Source: Lateolabrax maculatus
Lineage: Eukaryota; Chordata; Actinopteri; Acropomatiformes; Lateolabracidae
DNA length: 64,000 bases
Direction: 5' to 3'
Assembly: GCA_031216445.1 (NCBI GenBank)
Contig: CM062213.1
Coordinates: forward strand, 10,231,501 to 10,295,500
Below the pieces are notes generated by a model. That model worked only from the letters and a program-made list of their open reading frames with translations. It was not told where the DNA came from and ran no database searches. The position numbers were made by a program, and so were the translations under genes. Positions 40,826 to 52,150 of the stretch are shown in pieces (within the stretch, counting starts at the first letter, position 1; every line of letters starts with the position of its first letter).

Positions 40826-41758
40826 TTATGAGGGGCCGTTAGGGGCATTATTCAGAAATACCATGCATATATACATGTAGTTTTCCTCTCACATACACAT
40901 ATGAAACCAAACTCATTCACATACTAAACTGAAAACCCCTCACACATACAAGTGAAATGCTTTCCAGAATACAACTCTCACACAAACAACTAAAAGATGA
41001 TATGCTCACATACACAACTGAAAAGCTCTAACACATACTAGTAAAATGTGCTCATATAAACTTCTGAAAATGTTCCTCTCACATACACATACTATACTGA
41101 AAACCTCTCACACGTACAAGTTAAAGGCTTTTACATACACAACTCATAAAAAGTAGCTAAATCTTTTACATAGTCTACTAAAACACTTTCACACATACTA
41201 GTAAAATGTGCTCATATACACTGATAAAATGCTCTCATATAGTATTGTTAAAACCTTTTATATAAACTATTGAAAAGCATTCACAGTTGGAAAATCAGTA
41301 TGTTGTGTGAGAGGATTTCAGTTGAACTGAAAGGTAGAAAAGAGAGGGCCTTTCAAAATAAAGGCAAACGACTGCGACTGTTGTCCGTTTGTTCGCCACC
41401 CTGGTGTCTGCTCAACAGCCTGCAAGTATCCTAACCGAGGCAGCGGCGTTACTTCAATATATAGGCCTCAGCGGAGAACATCTGAACATATTGATAAGTA
41501 ACGAACAACTGTTGCGTTTTTCAATAGTTTATATAAAAGGTTTCACAATATGAGAGCATTTTAACAGTATATATGAGCACATTTTACTAGTATGTGTGAG
41601 TGTTTCAGTAGTGTTCATAAAAAGAATTTAACTTGCATTTGTGTCAGGTTTTCAGTTTAGTATGTGAATGAGTTTGGTTTCATATGTGTATGTGAGAGCA
41701 AAACTACATGTAAATATGCATGGTAATTCTGAATAACGTCCCTAACGGCCCCTCATAA
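40826..41758. mobile_element. Foldback DNA element with long terminal inverted repeats
   Basis: The two ends are near-perfect inverted copies starting TGAGGGGCCGTTAGGG (left, from 40828) and ending CCCTAACGGCCCCTCA (right, to 41755), each flanked by TA. The similarity continues inward for more than 200 bases through CACATACACATATGAAACC and ACTAGTAAAATGTGCTCATA. The left arm is longer because of internal repetition of ACTAGTAAAATGTGCTCATA-type units. A non-repeated core of about 240 bp lies at about 41283-41515. There is no ORF for a transposase, so the element is non-autonomous. A TA target site suggests a Tc1/mariner-like source but does not prove it. Confidence 0.85.
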
Positions 41759-41982
41759 GATCATTGTATGTGAGCATATGACATGTTGTTGCATTTATAC
41801 TCTACCAGAAAGGCTATAGATGAGTGCAACTACAAAAAACATGAGTGGTTAGCTGGCTGCTTTTTATCTAGGGTGTTGCGAAGAACCTGGTTAGATTCTT
41901 CCAGGCAAACTCTCTCCATACCCCTGTGTTAGCAGTAGTGCGCTGTGTTATGCACATTTTCTACCATTCTTCATCTAAAATG

Positions 41983-42327
41983 TTAAATATTTAGCTCTGA
42001 TTCATATTTCCATTTTATGTATAGTGTTGAGCTTCCCATGTTTTCCCCTAAGGCTTGGTAAATGGCTGAGATGACACGAGGTCTGTCTTGGTGGTTTGCA
42101 TCTGCGATAATTTTAATTAAACCGTTCATGTCCATGTTCAGATCAGTCACCACCTCTTTCATAAGATAGTCATGTAAGCATCTAAAGAAATCTTTGTTTT
42201 CCAGGCCATATTTCACCTTTAGGCTTATACGTTTCCAAACTTTGAGTATGGTACATAGAGCAGTGATACCTGTCTCTGTCCATTGTTTGAACCCATACAC
42301 CCCTGGCCAAAAATGTGAACAACTCAT
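41983..42327 (-). mobile_element. L1-type LINE relic (ORF2 3' part)
   Basis: A 114-codon open frame on the minus strand with the wording of the region downstream of the reverse transcriptase in L1-type elements of fish: LENKDFFRCLHDYLMKEV, SAIYQALGENMGSS and YIKWKYESELNI. Only this fragment is present: no reverse transcriptase catalytic motif or endonuclease is found around it, so it is a truncated dead copy. A cellular gene is unlikely. Confidence 0.65.
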
Positions 42328-42337
42328 ACCTCTTTCT

Positions 42338-42500
42338 GCCTTCTTGCTCTTGTCTGGATTTATTTTAAGCTCACATTCACTTCTCTGTTGTTGCTGCAGG
42401 GAGATTCACAGTGCATGTGCTGTACTGCACATTCAAATATGTTTTTTCACATTATTTTTCAATGGTTGGTTTCACAGAGAAGTGGCTCCTCTTTTGCAGA
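42338..42500 (+). repeat. Diverged repeat pair, right member
   Basis: Second member of the pair described at 38886-39058. It begins within about 10 bases of the LINE fragment end, with TCTTGTCTGG, TTATTTTAAGCTCACAT and GTTGTTGCTGCAGGGAGA in the same order. Confidence 0.5.
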
Positions 42501-45261
42501 AGAAATCATGCCTGCAACCGAATGCCCTCTAAAGCCATCAAGTCGAGAGGCTCAGGTAGCCAGAATGAAAATCAAACAATCAGATAAGAATTTCAACCTT
42601 TGAACTGTTATGAGCATCATTATGTATGCAATACAGGCCTCCTTGTAGCAAATACAAACACCTGCTTGTACCTCCACGTAAGAACTTTGCATTCATGCGT
42701 TATCATCAGAGTAAGATTTATCACACCGACTCTTACATCATGGATCACACTTTGCCATTGCTATTCGGGTCAGTCAGGCTTCTTTAGTTCTTTTAGTGCA
42801 TTGCAAAACAATACTTTGATCCAATGAAATTCAGCCTGATCACACTTACACTAAACCTGCATGCACTGCTGTGCTGATAGATGTTTTCTTGCAAGATTTT
42901 GAAATCAAGCAAACCACCTAATCCAGTCAAAACAAAAGGATGCTTTTTTGGTCAATTTATTTTCCTCCACAGCACAAAATTACCTTAAAATTAGTGCAGT
43001 GCCAGGTGTCATTTATTCAGGTTATGTGAATATTTTTGTATGAGCAATGAGGCCAAGCCACCCATGCATTTTGTGGTGCAGAACTGCTAAAAATACTGGT
43101 GCTGTTGCCATAGTAATGTATCACTGTTAAAAAAGTCAGTTTTGTCACCAAGGCAACTGTCTTTTTCCCACACACACAACACAGACAAACATGCGAGCAA
43201 GTCAAGTGAAGAAATGTCTCAATACACAGGGGACAGAATGGTCTCTTTCATAAATTTAACATATTTTTGGGCATTATTAAAACCATACGAACAAGCTTGA
43301 GTCTATGCCATACTGGAGCAAAACATATTCATTTAAATCTGTTTAAATCTGCTGCAGGCAGCAGATGAGCAGAGAATATTCTGTTATTTTTAGATCTGAA
43401 AAGAGGAAATGATAATCCCCCTCATCTCATGCCCCACACTATCATCTCTCTCTTTACTTTCCTTTGATGATGTTCACTGCAACAAACCCCCAAACATCCA
43501 GGTCAAGATGACAGATAAGCGATCGGGTGACATGAAACTTCACAATATCAAAAGAATGTCTTGTAGTTAAGAAACTTGTGCAGCCATAACTGGCTTTGAA
43601 AATCCATTCAAGCTCAAAAAAACTGATAATATTTACCTATGTCTGGGTGTTTGGTAATGCATTTTTGTTATTTTTGGGAGATATATGCATGCATGATCTT
43701 GTAACTGAATATTGCACATAAAGCGTGGGTATGTGGGTCGTCTGAAGCCTCTGAGTCAGTCTGCTCCAGCCAGATGTAAGTGAACTGTGGATGTGATGAT
43801 GACGTGCAGTCAAGGCAGGACACTGCTGCGTGATACTCCTGAGGGCCTGCAGTTTGTTTACTGGGCGTTGTTAGTCAGACCCGTGTGTCCTGTATGTTAA
43901 TGTTGAGAGTGTGTGTCACTGCACGTGCACACCCATTGCTGTCACACGTCTTGCAATTGTGTAGGGTTCAGAGCAGGTATATCTGTGTATACAACATCCC
44001 CTAGTCATTAGAAATGCACTCCACTGTCACCTATAGCCCCACCCTTCGTGTAAGGTGTGACAAGTTGCAAAAAGTAACCAAGCATTCTAGACATACTTTC
44101 CACACAGCCAGTGTGGAAAGTATGTCTACACTGGAAAGCCAGTTTTTCTTCTTAGCTCAAAGCATTTTCCGGTACTGGAAAGCTGATTATGCTCACTACA
44201 AAAGCTGCTGGTTCTAACAGGAAACACCTTTCACTATGGAGTTCAGGGTGCATACAGTGTGTTAAACAAGTAGTGGTCATCTGAGGTTGCCGCTTTGGAG
44301 CTGTTGGTGCATGTGGCTGCTGGATAACACCTTGTAATGCTTCCTGCTTAGCATTATAGCTCTCATGGAAGTTTTTCATGTTTGAAGTGTATAATCTGAG
44401 CCATGGTGCGGATCAGTCACCGATGTCGCTGTTGGAATGGCAACCAGGCCAAAAACCTCGACTAAACTGCTTAATAAGGAACTCTGTAACTACAATGACG
44501 CATGCAAAGTGAGGTTCGCAAACTTTGTATTTACGCTGTCTCAAGCATATTTGTGAAAAAAAAGAAAAAAATCAGAATGTGGACAGCCTGTTTCCCTGGC
44601 AGAGACTTTCCTGTTGATGAACTTTGTGTAAGTTATGTAAATTACACACAGAAGTGGTAAACAGTACCAGGCCCTGATGGTTTGGGTACTACTCACATTA
44701 TAACTAATTGTTATTGCATAGAAACACACGTCACAGTGTTCAATTATGTTGCAAATGATCCATATGAATGTTATGTTATCCTTATACTGTATATATTATA
44801 TATACATACATTTATATGTATCTGAGAAATATTCAACCACGCTGTGTCAGAGATCACTCTTCAGAATCTGTCTCACTGCAGAGAAAAACACATTTTCTGA
44901 TTTAATCTGATACAAAAGCAAGCACACTAACCTTTTTGTCTCCATGTTGTGCATATTGTGAGCTTTTTTCTGCCAGGTGGAGCATTACAATTACATTACA
45001 ATATCTAACCATGATTCACAGGTGGCCTTAACATGAGTTGATCTGTTCTCATTTGGTGGTCCCTAATGTGGTGAGAAACATTACCTCAAACTACTTCACT
45101 GAATTTAGAAACTCAATCAGCTGTAAACTTGCTTTGAAGTCAGATGCTTGGATCACTGTTTCTATTGGTCTAGTTGAGTTAAAAAATGATTTCGTGGTAG
45201 ATAAATGTCAATAATGTCTCCATCTTATTCCTGTAAGTTTTATTGTTCCACATCAATAAAT
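42501..45261. other. Gene-free stretch
   Basis: No exon or RNA gene is supported. It contains the hairpin at 44088-44128 and TA-rich sequence near 44785-44820. Confidence 0.5.
44088..44128. repeat. Perfect 18-bp inverted repeat (hairpin)
   Basis: Arms TAGACATACTTTCCACAC (44088-44105) and GTGTGGAAAGTATGTCTA (44111-44128) are exact reverse complements around a five-base loop AGCCA. The arms end abruptly. It is not inside any recognised repeat or transcript. Confidence 0.9.
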
Positions 45262-45684
45262 TTTTTGCTCTGGCAGATACATCTGGCCCCTCTCCCGTTC
45301 AAACCGATTTCCTCTGTACTGATATCAGGCGAGCCAATCACAATCGTTTATCCATTATGAGGCGGGTTTAATACGATGACTGACAGAGAGGAGCGCCTTT
45401 GAGGAATCTTCGTAAATAACCAAGATGGCTGCCGCCAATACGGAACATTCCACGGCCAGCTATAGTGTCAGTATTAAATGGACTTGACAGTAAATTTTCT
45501 CTACAAGAACTGCACCTAAACATGTTGATAAGAAATATGTGTCTGCCGTATTTATAACAGGACGTACTGTCCGACAGGACAGCGTTTCGTTGCTCTGATT
45601 GGTTGTCTGCGCCTGGTGATAACGCCCCTTGGATAACGGCGTAATGGAAATACACATTTGCAAATTAGTGTGACGATGCCAGGC
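45262..45684 (+). repeat. Dispersed repeat, copy 2
   Basis: Fullest copy of the family also found at 1497-1900 (inverted) and 61525-61682. It runs from GCTCTGGCAGATAC to CGATGCCAGGC. Its core AACCAAGATGGCTGCCGCC resembles a YY1 site. No coding frame is shared between copies. Confidence 0.8.
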
Positions 45685-46038
45685 TTCTTCTTTTGCTGAC
45701 TGAATAGGTCTTGCTTTCGTTTCAGTGTGTAGTGAAAGGGAACACGATCAAAAGTGCTGTCTGTAGTCGTACTGTGTAACAGGTGAAGAATGACCGTCAT
45801 GGTAGTTTCTATAGTATTCAACACAGAGGTTGAGTAATGTTTTCCACAGTATTGTATCCTTTTGTTACTGCAACAATCTGAAGCTGCAATCACTGATAGG
45901 GTGTTGACATCCTGCTCACATCTCATTTCCCTTTCCCCACTTCACTACTTCCTTTCCAGTGAAGGCAAATTATCCACAAACACTAGACAGTTTAAATGAA
46001 CACAACACAGACAGCAGCTTTTACCACAAATGAATGCC

Positions 46039-47162
46039 TTTATTTTCCAAGACACTGTTAACACACAGGTATACAAGAGAGGTATCGGCTCTTGCAATAA
46101 TAAAATAAATCAAAGTTGGTATCAGAACAAAACATTTAGAGTGGTAATATGGAATGTAGCGGTTTCCATTTTTGTTTTTTTGTTTTTAAACAATTCTTTC
46201 AAATAAATAGTCTCTATATAGTCTTTGTAGCTAGTGTTTTTAATCAATATATTCTCTTTGTTTAGTCAAAGTTTCAGGAATGAAGAGGAGAAAATCAGAC
46301 AAAAAAGAGACAGTGACAAAAAAAAAGGATATTATTATTATCCCCTTTGCAAAAAGTCTTTTGTTTATAGGCAAAAAGGTACAGGGGATAACAACTGTTG
46401 AAAAAGGCAAATCCCTTCTTCTAGACCTAAATAATCTTGTTCCTTCACCAAAAAGTGTAAATCCAAGTGCCCGCTGGACACACAAACCATGTTTGTTACG
46501 AGGGTCTTAAGAGACGCCAATATAAAACACAGAATGTCCTTCTCAGAAGCTTAAGTTGTCAATTGCTACAAGACTGCTGTCCTAGCCAGCCAAGGTCAGC
46601 TTGTACAGTCAACTTCCCCACTAATTATGTGCTGTGCTGTTGGGGATCGGCAGTCCAAACTTCATCCAAGAGAGAAAAAAAAAAGTATGTCATATCACAG
46701 GTAAAGCACCACGTCAGGCTCCTAGAACTACACAAGCTTAAATCATCTCTGCCTCGCTCTTTCTCTCTCAGAGAGAACTCAATAAAGAAACTCATCTGTA
46801 CCAGAGGAGGAGAGGGGTAGGAGGGTCCTAGGATGCTACAGGAGTCCCTGCGTTTGTTGAGAGGCCGCCATCTCATACAACATTTCTCCTACTATGTATA
46901 ACAAAGAAAAGGAGCAGTCTCAGAAAGAGAAAAGTGCAAGTAAGGGCACAGGCAGCCCTGTCCTCTGGCAGGTAAGGGAGAGTGCAGGAACGACCACAGA
47001 CTCTCCTCAGACCCTGCGGTGTCTGAGGTTCCCTCCGAGCAGAGGAGGGTCGCCCCCCCCCCCATTTAGGCATAAGGACGATGCACCTTGGAGTAGCAGG
47101 GTTTAAGCTCAGTGAGCTATTCCCATGCTTAAAATTTAGACCATGTTGGCTCCTGTGCAGCC
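46039..47162 (-). other. ip6k2 3' UTR with poly(A) signal at 46039-46044
   Basis: Canonical AATAAA on the minus strand at 46039-46044, about 1.1 kb past the ip6k2 stop. The intervening sequence has no coding frame. The 3' end is inferred from the hexamer. Confidence 0.5.
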
Positions 47163-50100
47163 TCAGTCAGTACTGTGATCCTCCAGCTGGGAGATGATGG
47201 TGATCAAGTTCTGGAGGCCAAAGATGAAACCACTGTCCTGGCCTTCGTGCACCACACTGTCTTCTCCATAGTGCCGACAGGTGGTGTGAGCAAAGTCAAT
47301 CATGCGCACGTCCACCGCGGGGCTGCTGGCCTCTCCCGTGCTGTGGGATGAGCGACTGCTGCCACTGTTGCTGCTCCCTCCGGCCACACTGCCACTGCCA
47401 CCCGCCGACGAGGAACGAGGGAAACCAAAGGCCCCTTCTTCCTCCTCTTCCTCCTCGTCGTCTTCCTCCTCCTCATCTTCGTCAGACGGCTCATCCTCGT
47501 CACCTTCCTCCCCACCGCGGTGTCTGGGTCTAGTGGGAGTCCTGGGTGGGTCTCCGTCGTAGATGATGAGCAGGGAGCTGGAGTAGAAGCGGTAGGACTC
47601 GCAGGCCTCCAGGGCGGCTTGCATTTCCCGGAGTCTGCGCAGCACGGGGGACAGCAGCTCTCGACGCAGGCGACGCCCGTTGTGGAAGAACTGGTAGAGA
47701 GCCTCCTTGAAGCCTGCGAGGGTCAGCTTACGGCCGTGGTACTTATTCATGAACATCAGCTGGCCTGAGTCTGACTGGTACACCTGCGGGTCACACAGAA
47801 ACATGAGCACTACAGCTCCACATGTAACCAATACAAATGAACTTCAATGCAGAGGAGTTGTGTTGCATCTCTAACGCACCTGCATGCCACAAAGTCGCAC
47901 TCCAATAGAGGCAGATGTGCTCTGTTGACACTTGCGGATCTGATTGGCTTTCTTTTCCTCTGATGCATCATCCCCATGTTGGCGAGTTCCCATCTTCAAG
48001 TCCAAAACGCATGGTACTGTGTAGCGCCATGTCAGGTTCTCCAAAAGGATAAATTCTGTGAAAGTGGGTCAAGGATCACACAGCAAAGAAAGACCTATAA
48101 ACTAAAACACTGTGTATACATGCTTATATGAACATTTAAGACCCATCCCTATACTTCACTGCACATTGAGACGCTCAGGAACTGCTGTTCATTCATGAAA
48201 GGATACTGTATTGATTACGGTGCTTTGCATTCTCCTTCATCCTCTGTAGGTGCTGCTGGTGGCATTTGAGACTCCATGGGTTGTGTTTGATCTGTGGCAC
48301 CATGTTGCCTTCCTCCAGGCTGAAGTACAGAACCTCTGCCTGCTGCTGCTGCTGCTGCTGCTGTTGCTGCATCTCATCACGATTATAACTGCAAAGGTGA
48401 CAACAGGGAAAATGTCAGCTTTGGTGTTAAAGAACTTATTTTGTTAATTGTCTTGTTGTTTATGAAAGCATTAAAGTGCGAGGCATTCATCCTCACCTCA
48501 TGATCTTGTCTTCTTTACGACCGTGACGAGCTCTGTCTTTGCTGTAGTTGTCATTTTCCAGAAGTAACGGGGACTGCTTCTTGTTGCTCCACTTCAGCAT
48601 CTTGCTCTTGGGTTCGCAGTCTGCTGAGGGGTCTTTGTTTTCCAGGTCCCCCGATTCACTGTGGAGGGGGTAGGCGATGAGGCACAGGTTCCCTTCCTCA
48701 TCCTCTTCGAAACTGACTGACACTACACCTGAGAGAGGGTGAGAAGAAGAAAGTACTTATGAGTACTGAACTCTAAAGTCATTTGTATTGTGGTAATAAT
48801 TTACAATAAATGGGTATTATATTAGGTAATCATTCATCAAACCTATAACCTTGCCAAATCTTTTTATTCATATCAACACATTTCCACAATGACACGGACA
48901 TATTCATACAGCCATTTGCCTGTTCACGTCTCCATATACACAAACACACACATAAACATGTTATATGGAGGTTGAGCCCACAGATGTGACAGAGAGATGG
49001 AAGAGGACAGCAGGACACTCACAAACAGTGTTTATATCACTCATTATTCAGGTAACAAGAGAGACAAAATACCACGCAAGGCTGAAATGTGTTAAACTGA
49101 GCAGGACATTTATTAAGCAACTGCTAAACATCTTCATGAAACAAACACAATAACTCATAATGCAGAGATTTAGGCAGTCCGCAATGACATGAATAAATGA
49201 AGTACAGTTCTGTCTTTCCACATACAAAAACATACATCGAACAACAGCTAAATAAGCAACAGAGACGGGTTGCTTAAACACATTACAGATGATCAGTACT
49301 ATAACATGATTCAGTGACAATCAGTCTGTCAACACAGTTCATAACACAGGCCTTAAATGAAACATGAACTGAACATTTAAAGATGTTCTATACAGTTTGT
49401 TTAGAAGTATCAACCCCAATTTTACAAACTCAAAAACAACCTGGAGAGGGATAGAGGGGGTAACAGATGTTTCTAGAATCATCTAAATCATAAAATAAAC
49501 ACCGTGTACTTTAATACTCCAGTAGACCCCCCCTGACCGGCCCCATTAAAAGTCCCTAAAAGGGCCTGTGTGTCTAACGTCTCTGTGCAGGGTGGGGGAG
49601 GTGTCGCACTGAGAATAAACATCACAGCTGCAGCGGCTGATACAGATAAACCACAGACAGGAAGGAGGGATGTGATCGAAACTGATCGAGCAAGAAAGCG
49701 ACACAGATACGGCATCCGTGTGCATACATGATACATTTTGGATCAAACACCACAAGGAGTAATAGTAGTCACATTACAGAACCACAGAGAATAAATAGCA
49801 ATTTACTCAGAGAACATCCTGAACAAAAAGCCGATGTTTGAAAAATGCATTGTGTTGTATTTGCAAGTTACGCGACAGGCCTGAGGACCCAGCATCCACC
49901 TTTCTTCCGCAACCCGAGGCCTTGCTGATGTCATGTGCACTGACATCACCATCCTGCAGGAAGCCCTGCCTCTTAAATATGTCCTTGTGGACTGCACTGT
50001 CCACCCAGAGCTGCACTGTCATGGCACCAACTCAGTGAGTGTGGGAACTTATCAGTCACTCCGACTTCACAAGAAGGGCTCATAAATTAGTGAAAGGGGG

Positions 50101-51575
50101 CATCAATTAAGATTTTTACAACCCAATAGTATAAATTCACCGTAATATATCAGCAGGCGGTTTGACAGAGTTGCAGATCATTATCAATGACTATTGTTTT
50201 ATTAGGGTCAGAAGTTCTGTTTGTCCTATCCTGCTTGGGTGCCTGTATCTTGGAATTAAATCCTGTAAAGATGTCTTTACAAAATACACACAATGTTAAA
50301 ATCATTTTACTGATGTTTCAAAGCTTTTAAGCCCTTCCCTAACTAGTCTACACATCTTACTCTACACCTTTGTGTTAGTCTTAGTGTTGCTGACGTGCAT
50401 TCTGTGTATGAGTATTGATTTCTTCATCATCCTGATAACAGGCCACTGCAAGGTGTCCTTGAAGCCATTCGAAATTGCTGAAATCTCTCTATCTCAAAGC
50501 AGAGTCAATAGACACCAGAAACGAAAGCAGGAACTCTTTCGTGACTCAGTCTCAATGTTGAGGAGCATTCAAATGCCCCAGAAGTCCTCCACTAATTACT
50601 ATCAGAACCAGCTCTTTATCCTGGGTCTTTTTATAGTCCCATGCTCCATTACTGAGGAGTCAGATACCACCCGTGTCTTACCTCCTTATGGCATCTGTAT
50701 CAGTATGTACTAGGTTTGTCTGCCTCTGTGGACGAAACTGTGCAACAAGGACACACGATATTCCAATTAAAAAGCATGTGCGTATGTGAAATGTGTGCCC
50801 GTGTTTCTGTGACGGAACTGAACCCAGAACTGGAAATCTCCTGCTGATCTGTCCCATTTATTTTTGATCCCAGCGGAACAGTATCTCATCCTGAAACCGT
50901 AGCCGTCTTGAAAGCCTCTCACGGCACCCAAGAGACGTCTGGCTACTCATCCTCCTGGCAGGTAGTCAGGCCACTGGCTTGGGTGCTACTTAACCCCCCC
51001 ACCCCCACACACTCCCCCTTTAGCACTCTGTGGTGCCTGTCAACTGGTCCAATACGACAAAATGAAAATACATTTTGCAGGGTGCTATTGTGTACACCAT
51101 GTTCTTTTAGGCCTTGCAACAATCCCTCACAACCTTACCTAAAGCAATATAATATCAATACAATCGAACAAATGCCTTTTTTTTGTTTTTTTGCAATAAC
51201 ATTAATGCAGCAAAGAGTGCATTGTGTATTGCAAGATGTTAAGATAGAGAAAAGAACCAAAACAATCCCAGTAAGATGCGTGCGCATGCGCTGTTTGGAC
51301 AGTGAGCTTGGCACTTCCTGCAGTTTTGGGATTGTGTGTGTGTGGGGGGGGGGGGTCTTACCTTTATACTGGGGGGTGAACTTCCTCATCTCCGGAGGGA
51401 GGCTCTTGTAGAACTGGTGCTCCCGGGGGATGAGGGGCTTGCAGATTGTCTGCTCCCCGAATCGCAGCACGCAGGAGTGGCCTCCCACCTGGTGCACGAA
51501 GGGCTCAAGCATGACCCCTTTCCCGGGATATGGAGTCCCGTCCGCCTGCATGAGGGCTTCCAGAGCGGGACTCAT
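47163..51575 (-). CDS. ip6k2: Inositol hexakisphosphate kinase 2-like
   Basis: Makes 5-diphosphoinositol pentakisphosphate (5-IP7) from phytate (IP6) and ATP, in nucleus and cytoplasm, with roles in phosphate and energy signalling and in cell death. Five coding exons: 51575-51362, 48728-48497, 48388-48207, 48055-47880 and 47783-47163 (474 aa). The IPK-family signature is PCVLDLKMG (224-232) followed by TRQHGDDAS. YRFYSSSLLIIYDG is the SSLL-type motif, and the metal-binding Asp of MIDFAHTT is near 431. N-terminal LLEPFVHQVGGHSCVLRF-type wording, DCEPKSKMLKW and VVHEGQDSGFIFGLQNL place it with IP6K2 rather than IP6K1. It is longer than human IP6K2 (about 426 aa) because of a glutamine run in exon 3 and an acidic plus Ser/Gly-rich insertion in the last exon, before DVRMIDFAH. 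Fish often have two copies (a and b), and I cannot say which this is. Confidence 0.95.
48340..48369 (-). repeat. In-frame CAG tract (Gln10) in ip6k2 exon 3
   Basis: On the coding strand it reads CAG CAA then eight CAG, giving ten glutamines directly after a Met and before AEVLYFSLEEG. It falls where the IP6K2 sequences I know vary, outside the catalytic motifs. Likely length-polymorphic. Confidence 0.9.
48729..51361 (-). other. ip6k2 intron 1
   Basis: 2.6-kb intron between the first two coding exons. It opens on the minus strand with the donor GTAAGA, immediately followed by a C run and a short CA run (about 51331-51355). No other exon or repeat is recognised inside. Confidence 0.7.
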
Positions 51576-52150
51576 CCTCACTCCGCATCGGACAAGTGAG
51601 CTGGGGGGACCCACGTCGCTCCGGAGGCAAGAGGCTCGGCCGCTCGTCTGGCTCCCTATCCTCTCCTGCTGGCTCGCACGGGGGCGCCACTGGCCGCCTG
51701 CTGGAGAGCAGCGGTGAAAAACAAAGGGCTGGACAGGAAGGACGAGAGGCGGCGACAAAATCCTTTATTCCCTTTTCTTTTCCTCGTTATAAAACTCCTC
51801 CGTTAACCTGGGTGTTGTCCGTGTGTGTACGTTTGATTAAAAAAAAAAAAAAAGAAGCTGTTTTTAAAGGCTGCTTAAGACGTATTTTAAGCAACGTGAG
51901 TTTCCGTCGTCCACGTCGTCTGAGCTGTTACCGAAACTGACGACGGAGCCGATCCTCGAGCACAAAAACAGCACCGAGCTGCCGACGAGTCCCGCCCCCC
52001 CCCGCCCCGGACGGCCAATCACAGAGCCGCAGCTGTCGCTGGGAGGAGACGAGGCACCTAGGAGAGGATCAAGCAGATCAGGCAAACAAAGAGGAAGGAG
52101 AGAAACCAGGGGGGAGGGGAGCGCAGGAAAAATACTAGACACAAAAACAC
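51576..52150 (-). promoter_or_regulatory. ip6k2 5' UTR and CpG-rich promoter
   Basis: GC- and CpG-rich sequence upstream of the start, with an in-frame region without ATG, a T/A-rich slip at 51838-51853 and a GC cluster at about 51975-52015. It fits a TATA-less promoter. Transcription start and any 5' UTR intron cannot be fixed by eye. Confidence 0.45.

Noticed and set aside
41983..42327. Possible small cellular gene of 114 codons
   Set aside because: The wording matches the L1-type ORF2 3' region, and there is no start, promoter or further exon. It was recorded as a mobile-element relic instead.
44088..44128. microRNA precursor
   Set aside because: The stem is only 18 bp with a five-base loop. 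Typical precursors have about 30 bp stems with mismatches and larger loops.
47302..47768. Long plus-strand frames rich in Ser, Leu and Pro
   Set aside because: They are antisense shadows of the acidic and Ser-rich last exon of ip6k2.
49488..50038. Short frames on both strands in ip6k2 intron 1
   Set aside because: No domain content, and their edges do not match the phases of the flanking ip6k2 exons.
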